From NCBI GenBank assembly GCA_028023455.1, contig JAQFVV010012397.1:3465501-3529500 (forward strand): a DNA stretch of 64,000 nucleotides, read 5' to 3'. This document shows, piece after piece, positions 1 to 11,640 of this stretch; within the stretch, counting starts at the first letter, position 1, and every line of letters begins with the position of its first letter. This DNA comes from Epiperipatus broadwayi (lineage: Eukaryota; Onychophora; Udeonychophora; Euonychophora; Peripatidae). Under the pieces are notes generated by a model. The model saw nothing but the letters and a program-made list of their open reading frames with translations, searched no databases and was not told where the DNA came from. The position numbers and the translations under genes were made by a program.

Positions 1-215
1 CATTGTAAGCAATGTCGTCAGCCTAGAGAGAAGAAAAGCACAATCAAAGAAGATTGCCCTCAGTGTGTGTAGTTATGGATATAAAGAAAGAAATTTAGAT
101 AAAATAAATATAAAAGCTTAAACAGAAAATAATAAATGTTTATAAAGAGAAAAAGAGTGTTATTCAGAGATAAAGTGGTTTAACTGACACATTTTACTCT
201 TATCCGGGGAGCGGT
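1..215 (+). mobile_element. End of internal region of an LTR element (left part outside the window)
   Basis: The first 60 bases match, with divergence, the 3' end of the internal region of the complete LTR element at 48413-48480: both carry cattgtaagcaatgt, a run of gaagaaaagca and a gattgccct block. A G-rich stretch (ccggggagcgg) just before position 216 sits where the polypurine tract lies in the other copy. This is therefore read as the internal 3' end of a related, older element whose body lies left of the window. No coding capacity is visible. Confidence 0.6.
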
Positions 216-1870
216 TGTAATATACCGCTAATGAATAGCGCTCCATGTAAAATTGTTGTTTACAATTATTAAAGTTTAGTAAAAAGAAATGAAGGTTTTA
301 ATAAATAATATGTAAGTCAGAATAAGTTTGAGAGAGTTGTTGTTTATAAAAGTTTAGAGGTTTTTTTTAAAAAAGGAAAATACAGTTACCCTGGGGGGAA
401 ATTGAACCCTGCGTCATTTGTAAAGTTTTACGAATTAATTAAAAAGTAATTCGGGGGAGAGAATTTAACTTAGTAAAGTTAAAACTATAAAAGTTTAAAA
501 ATAAATATTTTACATGAAATTAAAATAGTCTCTTTTCATTTAATTTAAAGAAATGAAAATATATGTGTGCATGAATAAAGATTGTATTTAAATATAAAGA
601 ACATAATAAAATGTGTGCGTGTTAAGAATAAAATAAAATATGAAAGTTAAACATAAAAGGAAAGCCCATGATTGAAGTTAAAAATTTCCCTCAAAGATTG
701 CATATACTGATAAGCTACATAAGAATGGATTAGCAATGGCTACTAATTAAAATCCATAAACAACTGGATTAATTAAACACATCTTAAGAATTTAATCAAC
801 AAAAGCAGTGGATGAATTTAAAAACGAATTAAAAAAGGATAACAACAAGGTCATCACATAAATAGGGCCGAAAATTTTGTCAGGAAGTTTTTCACGTATT
901 TAGATCCAGTCATCTGTTAGACATAGCTTTTTAAAGACAATGCAGTGTTAAGCCAATAGTCAGAGCAGACGGCCAGATTCCAGCTTCAGTCCGACAGAAC
1001 ATCAGCAGTCTGCCAGATAAAAGCAATGCCCATCTAATAATTTGAAGATGCCAGGAATGTCTAATTGCCTGAAAGAGAGGTAATACATAATAGCAATTAT
1101 CAGGATCACAACAGAAGCCTAAAATTCAACTGGTTGGTAAAACACACGCAGCAGTAAAGAGCGAGAAGCCACCATGTTTTAAAATCGTATGGGTAATAAC
1201 ATTTTTTATTCCAATTTCTGATATTAATTAAAGTAGCTATTGCAATCTTTGGGTATTCCCAGAGTCAGTATAATAAATGAACTGTATAGACAGCATAAAA
1301 TGAACTATTTATGCATGTGGTTTAATGCTTTGTACTTAGCTTTAATGCTTTATGTTTATATTACATTACTATTGGTATGTTTTATTATAATATGTGTGTG
1401 CCTGAGATATTATAAATCATTGTTTATATTTAATTAAAAATTTATAAAATTAGTTTACAAATTATATTAAACATTTTATTTAAAATAAATTATTCTAGGA
1501 ATTAGTATTTGTCAATCAATTTTTTTTAATTATACTACTAATAAAACAATTTAGCAGAGAAGTTAAAGCAGCAATTTATTATACTATTCTTTTGATTGAG
1601 CTAGTTGGGATTTCTTAAGTGCTAAATTAGTTTACTGTCATTCAGGGTATGTTAGTTACTTCTGGTAATTAACTGGCATCTGAAGTTTACTTCGAAACAA
1701 AAAAGTGCTTTGAATGATAGGTGTTGAATTTAGCAGTCGAGAAGATGTGGCCTGGAAGTCGTAGTTATGTATCTTGCATAGCTCGGCTTGGTCATAGATA
1801 CCCTCTGGGTATTATGCATCTCTGATTAAGGGACCAGTGTGGTGCAAGACTTAAATTGCAGTTGGAGTAG
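216..1870 (+). mobile_element. Diverged long terminal repeat, same lineage as the 44.7-50.3 kb element
   Basis: Blocks are shared in order with the LTRs at 44710-46387 and 48599-50262. They include the start (tgtaatatacc, against tgtaatgtacc across the 48593 junction) and the 3' third (aaaaagtgctttgaa, then ttgaa.t.agcagtcgagaagatgt and cctggaa). Length is about 1.65 kb, like the other LTRs. Divergence is high, so the insertion is old. The right edge is approximate. The 65-codon ORF at 1240-1437 lies inside and looks fortuitous. Confidence 0.55.
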
Positions 1871-1892
1871 ATTGAATTTATAATAATTTATA

Positions 1893-2185
1893 ATTATACA
1901 TACGATTTTTTTCGCATGTGTTAGTGAAGCTGTAATTATACTATAATGTTTAATATGCCTGCTTAGTGCTTTCAAGATTTAGTATTCTAATCTCATACTC
2001 ATAACTTTACGAATGAAGACTGTTGTAATTTATTGTATACATATGCAAATGAGCTTGAATTTTTACTTTGTTAGTCCATTGTTTGGAGAGAGCAAAGCAT
2101 GCCTCTTTTCTATTAATGGCACAGATCATTTGCTATGTAAAAAGCTTCTTTGACCTTTCTTTTGGCATCATTCTTCTCTGTGCTA
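1893..2185. repeat. Interspersed repeat family D, copy 1
   Basis: About 290 bp colinear with 11352-11640. Shared blocks include a tcgcatg-gttagtgaagct start, a ttattgta.acatgcaaatgag segment, ttagtccattgtttggagag, agcaaagcat.cctct, and aaaaagcttctttgac followed by tcttttggcatca. No terminal repeats, poly(A) or target duplication were found, so the class is unknown (3' UTR of a retroelement, or a MITE). Confidence 0.7.
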
Positions 2186-2689
2186 ATTATAATAAATAAT
2201 TGTATCATATGTTATATGTATAAGAAGTCAACAATGTGTTTATCTTAAAATTTGTTTTTCAAAAATTTCTATTTCTATTAAAGAGTAAAATTTTATGCTA
2301 GATTGTGTTTTCTATTCGATCTACCCACCCCACCCAGTTCAATATATATATAAAACAAAAATAACGTACCAGATGAGCTTATAAGTTCTGAGATGTTCTT
2401 GGTAGTTAAAATACATGATTGTTGCTTTGGAAATTTTTAGATTGATTTTATATTTTGATACATTTTACACTTCCATAATAAATTTATAAAGATGTTGTTT
2501 TAGAATTAGCATGTGTATGTATGGTTTCAGGTAAAATAATTATGAAAATAACTGAAAATACTTTTTATATTTTTTTATAGTTATTTATATATATATTATC
2601 ATTATTATACTTTATTAATTTATTATAATAATTGTTATTCCAAGGCAGTATATAATTTGCTTATACTGAATATTTCTTATATATGTAAA

Positions 2690-2990
2690 TAGTAGAGGGA
2701 TTTGAACTCAGAATTTTTCAGTCTATTTATCCTCCATTCCAACTTAAGCAACTGATACACAAGTCCATGCACATGTGAAAAAGATACATGATTTCCAATA
2801 TATATATATATTGTGCAGAACCAGAACTCATCAGTTGGGCCAGATCATAATCTCCCACACATATATACAACATGTACTTTTTTGACGTGTGTGGTCATGT
2901 GTATTGGTTGCTTGAGATAGAGTAGAGGATGAATAGACTGAAATATCCAGAATTCAAATCCCTCTATATAATAATTATTCTATAACATTT
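2690..2990. mobile_element. Family B HHR/tRNA-like element, inverted dimer
   Basis: Two copies of a short tRNA-like repeat face outward. The right copy (plus) ends with ccagaattcaaatccctcta and the left copy (minus) with gagttcaaatccctcta; both resemble a Pol III B box (GGTTCAAATCC). An A-box-like ttgcttgaga/ttgcttaagt lies about 35-40 bp upstream in each. The left unit also carries a damaged hammerhead core at 2791-2838. Its flank (gtgtgggagattatgatctgg on the minus strand) matches the same position in the 24.9 and 58.8 kb copies. Repeat membership is seen directly; the tRNA origin is inferred. Confidence 0.6.
2791..2842 (-). ncRNA. Degenerate hammerhead ribozyme motif, family B
   Basis: On the minus strand, CCAA precedes an intact CTGATGA (2828-2834). 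TTGG (rc of 2795-2798) closes a possible helix I. The region that should hold GAAA and the palindromic helix III has become an AT dinucleotide run, and helix II pairing is imperfect. Cleavage is not expected. It is annotated because it shows the common origin with the better copy at 24920-24978. Confidence 0.45.
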
Positions 2991-3242
2991 TATTATATAA
3001 ATAATATTTTGAAGCAATGATGTCTTAGTAGCCAAAATAATCAATTGAATGTAAATGCTTGCTAAAAAACTTTCCAATTTAAAAACCAATCTGTTATATC
3101 TTTGGGTTATCCTGGTTATTGAGCTGTCACTTGCCAGAATATATCTAATATTTATTAATAAAAGCATCAGGAGAAGATGTAGCTGTTATAATTTTTTTAA
3201 AAATTGTTTAATAGATATATGCATATTTTTATTTGGTTTTAG

Positions 3243-3332
3243 GCTTCCTCAAGACGGAAAACATGCATCATGATTGTCATTTTTGTCGTGATTGCCCTTA
3301 TAATTGGTCTGATCATTTACATGTCTGTATAA
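3243..3332 (+). CDS. Last coding exon of a tail-anchored SNARE, syntaxin-7/12-like (partial gene)
   Basis: A pyrimidine-rich tract ending ttggttttag (3233-3242) is a good splice acceptor. The exon then reads 29 codons to TAA at 3330-3332. It begins with a polar/basic patch (ASSRRKT) followed by one hydrophobic segment of about 20 residues (CIMIVIFVVIALIIGLIIYM) and ends two residues later. That is the layout of a C-terminal SNARE anchor, which holds a Qa-SNARE in an endosomal or vesicle membrane with its SNARE motif in the cytosol. From memory of the families, SR(R/K)K-x-C-I followed by GLII(Y/W) is closest to syntaxin 7/12/13. The SNARE helix would lie in upstream exons outside the window, and all of 1-3242 would be intron. 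The short exon limits certainty; another single-pass tail-anchored protein is possible. Confidence 0.6.
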   Translation, partial: ASSRRKTCIMIVIFVVIALIIGLIIYMSV

Positions 3333-6300
3333 CATGAAATACTTCATGAAACCCACATGCATTACATTCTTCACTCCTAATGTCAGCGACATAGCAGTAT
3401 CAACGTCAAGCTTCAATAGTTAGATATTTTAAATTGTCTAATCAATGCTTATAAACATTTTCTGCTATGCGGAAATTGTTGGTCAAATATCTTTGTGTAC
3501 AAAATGATTAATTTTAAAATCAAAAGCATTCCTCATTTAACAGAGACCAATAATTTTAGTGACTTAAGTGTAACCCAGATGGTAGTGAATTTCAATCCTT
3601 TTTTTTTTTAAAAGTATTTTTTTTTTCTCATATCATTTTCTTATAAGATGAGATAAACATTAGAAATATTGAAATGGAAGGAATGAAAATACAATATGTA
3701 TAAAAGGTTAAAATATATATTTTTAGAGATATTTGAATCTAAAATTCTATATTGTATAAATTTGATGTTGTCCAATATCTTTATTTGATACTGTATGTTT
3801 TTTTTGTGTGATAAATCTTATAGAATTTAAATATAAAAATAAAATAATAATAATGCCAACATTTTTAATAAACTTTATATAAATATGCTTTTAAATATTT
3901 AGTAAAATCTTTTTTTTTTTTTTGTATACTAAACACTTGCTTATGTAAGTGCTCTGGTGATTTGAAATTATTATAATTATTGTAAGATGCTTTTTAGCAC
4001 TTGAATATCATGATGGTAACAATTATAACATTTTTGGTAAAAAAATAAAGTAATTTAAATTTAACTTATATATAGATATATATTTATACAGATTCAAATA
4101 AAGTTTAAATAAAATCAAAAAAGATTATATAACAAATATTGTATATCTTTTTGCTTTCCTTATAGCAACATATACATTATTGTCAACAATTACAGTTTAA
4201 TATACATAATAATATGCTGTAACATTTTCTTTTACATCTCTTTTTGTAATTATTATATATATTAAATAACCACGAAACAAGCAAAAAAAAAAAAAAATCC
4301 AAAACAAGATTATTATACACCTATAACCATACTAACATGCTAACAATAATGATTTTTTTTTTTTTGTTGATATGGATATATGTGTATAATAATAGAAATG
4401 TATATAATAATCATATGAATAGAGTAGAAATGAACGATGGGGAAAAAAAATTTGTAGTTATAAATGTCTTGATGTGTATAATGGTCAGTAAGCATTCATA
4501 ATAAATATGTATATGCCACTGAGGAGAGCAAAAAAATATTGCCAAAAGGAGCTTTTTTGTGATTACACAGTACAATATTTGCTGTTGTGTAATTTTTTTC
4601 AGTTTTATTTATATGAAAAAAAAATGAAATAATGGATTATATTTCTATTTAAAAATACATTTACTAATATATATTTTAAAGTTTACATATGACTAATGAT
4701 AGCTAGAAAATTTGAAGTATATAAATGCCTGGTTATAAGATCCTAATTTATTAGTATTTTCTCTGTGATGTTTTCAATTTTATACACATAAGAGCATATT
4801 TCTATGTATGTGGAAATGCATGAAAATATGTACCAGTTATAAATTCTTTGATATGGTTTGTAAGATATTTTGGAAAAAAATAAAATTAAATTTTAGAGGT
4901 CACATGATATTTTTTAAAATATCATGTTTGAATTAGTTTTTTAAAAAAATCTGTTTTGTTGATATCTTTGGTCTATTTTTATTTTAAATCACAATTTATT
5001 ATTAGTCCTTCACTCAAACCCCCCCCCCCCCCCCAAAAAAAAAAAAAAAACAACAAAACAAACAACAACTTATTAGTGAATTGTGAATATTCTAAAAGTG
5101 GAATAAAGTAATTTTTTTTTAATTGAAGCATAACAATTTTGAAAATATTTTTGCATCCTAAAATTTAAGTGAATAATTAAAATATATTTTCTTTTTCAAA
5201 TCATCTTTGATTACAAACCTTACAGAAGGACTTAAATCTTGAATGAGTATATGTATAATATACTCACTATACATATTATATATATATTTCACAAATATGG
5301 AAAACAAAAACCAAATGATACTTTTCATGGTAAATTTAGTTTTGTACTAAATTTGTGATGTATTTGAATGTTTACAAATATTAAATTATTATTATTTTGA
5401 TGACTTATTTATTAGAGCATCTTTTATAATGGAATACAACCTTTTTTGTTTATCTTGAAAAGAACCTTTTGCATTTAGAAATGAATATTATTGATAATCA
5501 TATTTTCATTGTCAAATTATTATTTGTCTCTTGTAAATGAAATTTTGGAAAGTGTAATAAGTTTACATAAATCTTCCAGATTTTAGAAATATCAGCATAT
5601 TATATTTACTCATATAGTTCTAGTTGCATGTAATATTTCAGGATCGATTTTAGATCTAAATTTTGATAATTTAGTGTTCAATATTTTTTTAAAGTTTATC
5701 AACATTTTTGTTGTTGGTGAAATTATATTTGATCTGTATTGCATACAATTATATAATGTACCAAAGTGGTATTCCTTCTTATCATTTAATTAAAATTGTA
5801 GATAAAGTTATGTTAAAATTATATCTTGCTGATTTGTTTTTGGAATTATAGATTTATGTGTATATTATATATGTGTGTGTATGTATAAACAATTTTATAT
5901 GATATTTTAAATGTTATGATCGCTTAAAAAATACAACTGTTTAAATGTTGATCATACTAAAATCTTGAAAGTCTATGTTCATTGATAATAATTAATTATA
6001 TAATCTAATGACTTTATTGTTCAGGAGTTCACAGAAGTAACAGAGCTGGGCATGATCTGTGGATCTTAAGCCTTGGAGTCCATCATATTCTATCATTGTG
6101 CCAAACCATGCAAGGCAGTAATATTTAATAATCAGCATATTCCAGTCACTTGTAATTATTTCAGTGATTTATATGATCTGAAAAAAAAGTTTATTTTCTT
6201 TATATTCAAAAAATGTATATAGATTAATCAACTTTTAAATCAATAAATCAATACCAAAAACATTTTTCAATTGAAAGAAATAACCCCAAAGCAGTGTTTA

Positions 6301-7420
6301 TTTTAATATATACTTTTTTTTTTTTTTAAATTCTTGTTCAATTAAAAATTCCAACTTGGAAACAAAATTATGTAAAATTATATGGGTAAATATAGTATAA
6401 TTTTTTAAGATTTTCTGTCAAATATTTATTATCATAATCAAATGTCACATTTGTTTTGTTTAGAGTCTTTAAAAATAAAAATGTATAAATTATTTTAAAT
6501 TCATTAGTTACTGTTTTTTTTTTTTTTAATATTTTTTTGCTTTCCTAATTCTCTGATTTCATAGTTTCATCTTGAAATAGGGTATGTTAGCATTAAAAAC
6601 ATTATGCAAATAAATCAATTGATTGTCACATACATAAACTTCTGAATAGATAAAGTCTAAATTATCCTCTTTATTAAAGAAGCCAATTAAGCCAGTAGCT
6701 CTTTGTGGTACAATTAGAAATATTGGAGAGTCTCACTTAGAAGATCTAATCATTTGTATTCTAATTATTAGATCACTTCATAATATTTGTTTAAATTTTA
6801 TCTGGATTTGAGTTTTTTAGGTTCTGCTCTTCATTGGAGGATTGGCCAATAGTCGTAAATCAGGAGTGTCTTGAAATTAAATTTTTTTATGCTTGGATTG
6901 ACCATTATGTTATAGTTCTATTTTTTTGATGAAGTCTAATATTATGTTTTATATTCAATATATAAGTATTTTAATGGAGAAAATCCAACATTCATAGTAA
7001 TGATAATCTAAAGTAAAGACAACACTATTGTTTTTAATAGTCATAGTAAAAGAGGTATATGTGTTAGTCATGTAATTAGATTTCTATGAATGAATAACAA
7101 AAATATATTTATGGTAATATGTGCTTTCTTTGCTTTAAATATTATGCCATTCTTAGATAAAACCTTTTTTAAATTGTACACCAACTATTACTCAGATATT
7201 GAAGAAAATATCTGCCACTCTTGGTTAAACTAAGCAAGGTATCATAATTACCAAATCTCTAAATTTGATTTTCTTCTCAGACATATGACTGGAGTTAACT
7301 TCAATAAAATGAGACTCAAATAAGATATATATATTCTAACCAGGAAAAATGAGAGAGATAGGTAAAGATGCCAAAATTCTAACCGGGCAAAAAGAGAGAT
7401 ATAAATAGAGAAAACCTAAT
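3333..7420 (+). other. Probable 3' UTR followed by AT-rich intergenic DNA
   Basis: The first few hundred bases after the stop are probably 3' UTR. AATAAA hexamers occur at 3838-3843 and 3867-3872, but in DNA this AT-rich they are weak evidence. Beyond that there are many A and T runs, a C15/A19-like tract near 5021-5050, and a perfect 11-bp-arm hairpin at about 4904-4926. No ORF, tRNA or recognisable transposon was found. Confidence 0.4.
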
Positions 7421-8560
7421 ATATGCCAGGGCGCCAAATTGTAACCTTGGAGAAACAGCGGCCAAACCAACTCGCTGCCATGACAGATTTACAAGTTATG
7501 AATTCGCAAGGCAAGCAATTTATTAAATTTGAAAATAATTTTACTTTAAATATTTGGGGTTAATTAGCTTCATGAATTATGTAGCTTAAGTCAAGCTAGC
7601 CAAATTACAACTCCTTAAAGAACATAGACTGCCTTGCCATTCATATACTTGCAAATAAGCCACATACATCAACTACAGCTGTGTTAAGTTTCGGATTTAG
7701 CAAATAAAATAATTTGGAAATTTATGCGGAGAATACCGAGAATCCTACCACTGATAAATACTTCAAGTAATTACTATTACACTAAGGGAGGAGGAGAACT
7801 TCGACTCACACCCATATCATGTTAACAATCTTGGTATCCCCTCACATAAATTCCCAACCAAAGTTACAATTAATCTATTGCTAATGCTAGGACTTTCTCT
7901 GATCACACATCTACCATCAATGTTATCTTTCATGTTTCAAGATTTACAAAATTAATAATTTTCTTTCAGTCGATGTTGTTATCACCTCGATCTGTCAGAT
8001 CCCAATTCGTAAGTTATTTTATAATTGAAATCTGACAATCTAAATTTTATAATCCAAAATATTATAATCCTCAAGTCTTCAAATCTCAGGGTTCAAATTC
8101 GTAATGTGAAGCTTTTATGGGCAATTCTAAATTTATTGTCTATCAATTAATGCTATCCCAGTGAATGTAATTCAAGTAGATATTCGCTAGATCTACCCCA
8201 GCCAATACTTATTGTTCATCAAACAATAATAATAATAAACTTGATAAATTGCCAAACAATGAATTATAATAAAATATTTTAACTGCATTAAATTTTGACT
8301 AAACTTATTATCGATTGGGAACACATTTTAATATCCAGAGTGGGAAAGGGATTTTATGTCCACTTGAGATATTCATCATATCATAATAAATTTAGGAAAT
8401 GATGACTAACTTTAAAATTAAATCCTCCAAATGTTTACCATAATAATTATGAAAAATTTCAACACAAGTGAATAATGTCTCTTAAAAATATTTCTTTAAT
8501 TTCAGAATCAATTATTAGTTTAAAAACCAAAATTTTCGTAATGTATCTATACTGAAATAA
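7421..8560 (-). mobile_element. Possible minus-strand LTR remnant with primer-binding-site-like edge
   Basis: Read on the minus strand, a segment ending GGTTACA is followed after 2-3 bases by TGGCGCCCTGG, the position and form of a primer-binding site (TGG start) after an LTR. The segment to the right is less AT-rich than its surroundings and has no ORF. The outer boundary, target duplication and internal region are not identified, so the right edge is a guess. Confidence 0.3.
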
Positions 8561-8876
8561 CAATTAAATATTTTTATTAAAATTTGCATATGATTGGATT
8601 TCTGGATATTTTGGATACCTAAAACACTAAAACACAACACTAAAATTTTAAATTAACACAATGTTTATTAATTAAATAAATGAGAACTTTTATTAACAAT
8701 ATAATGCAAATCTTTGTAGCTATTGAGTAACAATTAAAAAAAAAAGTGTAATGTATCATCACTATGAAAAATGATCCATTTTCTGTGCTTAGCACTTTTA
8801 CAACTATGCCTCTCTTGCTATAAATCTACCTTATCTAGGTACTTGAATCAAGTAAGGAACAATAATGTAAAACATT

Positions 8877-9071
8877 AAACAGGCAAAACTCTCCATACAG
8901 TAGTGCAATCCTGTGCCAACCAGAGTAATCAATGGATGCCAGAAGGCCCTATCTATTGCCTACTTATCCAATATCCCCAGACTGGTTTCTGGCTTGTGTA
9001 TGATTACTGTATGGAGAGCTTTGCCTGTTTAATAACAGTTATGTGCTAGCATAAGAGATGGTGATCATGTG
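8877..9071 (+). mobile_element. Family A inverted-arm retroelement, copy 1 (internally deleted)
   Basis: Starts aaacaggcaaaactc, ends gatggtgatcatgtg. The 5' arm (ggcaaaactctccatacagta) is inverted near 9010 (tactgtatggagagctttgcc). Flanked by near-perfect 13-bp duplications: AATGTAAAACATT (8864-8876) and AATATAAAACATT (9072-9084). The hammerhead region is cut: GAAAC and part of helix II remain on the minus strand, but CTGATGA has been deleted. 195 bp. Confidence 0.8.
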
Positions 9072-9655
9072 AATATAAAACATTTCAACCAACTATCTCT
9101 TGCTGTATCGATAATACTTTCTTGAGGCAAATTTTAAGAACACTTACTATAATAGCTATGTTTAATAATTAAATTTAACTAGCTAACTTTAATTCATTAG
9201 ATAAATATACCCCTTAAGGCTATGGATTTAGTAAATCAATATTATGCCTAAATGTCTGCTGAATACGTCTAAATACCTATATGAATACCTTTTACGGAGA
9301 AAATATAAATGTAGCTGGGAATACATCCTTGATCTCCTGAAGACACTAAAAATTCTTAATATTATCATCACGAGAGAGCCATGCTCTGTCTCAACCTCCA
9401 AGGCAGCGATATCTTTGCATACCTTGATCACACCAAGGTCACTTACAACTACACATAACCATAAGAGAACACAGTTTGACTTTCATAAAGAAAACTATAT
9501 TACTGATACATGAACAGATAATTTAGCAATAGTCTAATATGACTAAATAATAATAATAAATTAAAACTATTCTAGTTTCAAATACTAGAAAATAAGAAAT
9601 GTCCATCATTCATTTTATTTATCATACACTGATTTCAAACTCTCAGTCTCTAGAA

Positions 9656-10833
9656 CAGTGGTCTTCAACCTTTTCACCCCTGTGGCCCGGTAAAAATAAG
9701 GATAAGATTTTGCGGACCGGCAGAAGTTTACAGATAACTTTTCTTAAAGATGTAACCTGCTTAGCCTTAGATAAGCATAATTGTTATAACTGACCAAAAC
9801 AGCATACTAGTTATTGTGTATTGTAATGGTGTTGCTTACCTTTCCATTTTGAACACTTTCTCGAGTTGCACAGTCATACTGCTACAGAAAACAATTACAA
9901 TGACAATCGTTCTCATTAATGTGCTTGCATTTTACGTTTATTATTTCATTATTAAAACATAAGAGAATAAAATGTTATTCACCTGAATGTTGAAAAAGTC
10001 AAAAGCTTTGATCTTATTTTATTTGGGGGGGGGGGGGACTGGGTTGAAAAATACTTTGTCATCACTGAGACAAAAGATAGACACCAAAGTTATTTTTTGT
10101 TTGTTTCTATTTTTAAAAAAAGGTAACAGAAATTCGTTTTAAAAATAAAAGTTTTAGTATTTTAGCGATATACAAATAAAGCCAAAAAAAATATTGCCTT
10201 ATAGGCCAAAAAAAAGTGGGCGTATTTTTAAACAACAAAAAAAAAAAAAACGAAACTTGAAAAAGTCAAAAGTTTTGATCTTACTTTATTTTGGGGTGGT
10301 GAGGGTGTATATACTTTGTAAAAGTTAGAGACCGAACTTATTTTTTGGTTTTTATTTTTAAAAAAAGGTAATAAAAATTGATTTCAAAAATAAAGTTAAA
10401 TCCAAAAAAAAAATCGTATAGCCAAAAAAAAACCCACTAAAAATGAAATATTAAAAGAGAGAGTAGAAAAAATTTAAGAGATCAAAAAAAGTCACGTAAC
10501 ATTTTATTATTTTAACAATGTTGACAAGTGGCTGTGATTGGCTATCAAAAGACAACCGGGGGTTTGTATAATAAAAATTTTTGTTCTATCCCCCCCCCAA
10601 TAAACGTTTGTGATAAATAGAAAAGCAAATTAATTTATATATTGATTGATTAGATTTTGTTTTTGTTCTGTTTCTTTTTTCTTAATCGGATAAAAATGCG
10701 ATGAAAAAATAAATAAAAATTGTTTATATTAATTAAAAGTTTAAAATCTTATTATTTTGTTATTACAAACTTTTCCCAGTCTAGCGCACGGACCTCCAGA
10801 AAAGTTTTGCGGCCCGGTGGTTGAAGACCACTG
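9656..10833. mobile_element. Non-autonomous hAT-type DNA transposon
   Basis: Perfect 15-bp terminal inverted repeats (CAGTGGTCTTCAACC) are flanked by a perfect 8-bp target duplication, CTCTAGAA, at 9648-9655 and 10834-10841. Both features are diagnostic of hAT superfamily insertions. Subterminal GCGGACCGG and GCGGCCCGG blocks repeat the match on each side. The 1178-bp interior has G/C homopolymers, AAAAAA runs and related internal stretches (gaaaaagtcaaaag occurs twice) but no transposase ORF. It was presumably mobilised in trans. Confidence 0.92.
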
Positions 10834-11351
10834 CTCTAGAACATAGCAATATTAAACTTTCAGAACACATGCATTTAAATATAGATCTTAACTAAAAGCA
10901 TAAAATTCTATTTGTGAACCTCTTAGACAAACTTTCTGTACTTTTATGTAAATATTTCATTCGTCTCATAATAACACTAAGGTTAAGTAATATTAACAAT
11001 AATAATATAAAAACATTTTTTTTTCTACTCTAGCCTCAATCTATACCGGGATATTTTATACTATGTTTAATGAATATACTCAATAAATAACTTTAACCTA
11101 TAACCAATCAATTAATCATAAAATAAATAAAAATAAAATTATACTTAAGAGTCCTTTTGGCCACAGTTCATAATTGTTGATGATCATCCTCCTCCGGGCT
11201 GTACAAATTCATTCACAGCCACTAGGATTATTGCACGCATGTATAATCCAAATGTCATATTTTTTTAATGGCCATAAGTTTCAGAAATCATTATTTTTGC
11301 ATCCTCCGATTATTTCACCATATTATCATATCCATTTGTCCAATTAATATT

Positions 11352-11640
11352 TTAATTATATGCGACTTTTTTCGCATGCATTAGTGAAGCTATAATTATA
11401 CTTAAAATAATGTGTAATAGGTCTGCTTAGCATTTTCGAGATTTAATGTTCACATATCAGCTTTGTGAATGAATACTGTTGTTATTTATTGTACACATGC
11501 AAATGAGTTTGAATATTTAATTAGTCCATTGTTTGGAGAGAGCAAAGCATACCTCTCTTCTATTAATGGCACTGGGATCATTTGCAATGTAAAAAGCTTC
11601 TTTTAACTTTTCTTTTGGCATCACTCTTAATAAAAACACC
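11352..11640. repeat. Interspersed repeat family D, copy 2
   Basis: Partner of 1893-2185, in the same orientation and colinear over almost its full length, with scattered substitutions and small indels. It starts in a short hairpin (tgcga...tcgca). The ORF at 11582-11767 overlaps it and has no support as a gene. Confidence 0.7.

Noticed and set aside
1240-1437. 65-aa hydrophobic plus ORF
   Set aside because: Inside the diverged LTR and not preserved in its relatives; AT-rich DNA readily encodes such Leu/Ile/Tyr stretches.
9228-9513. Overlapping 67-aa and 89-aa ORFs on opposite strands
   Set aside because: No start context, domain or codon bias; likely chance opening in a slightly GC-richer patch.
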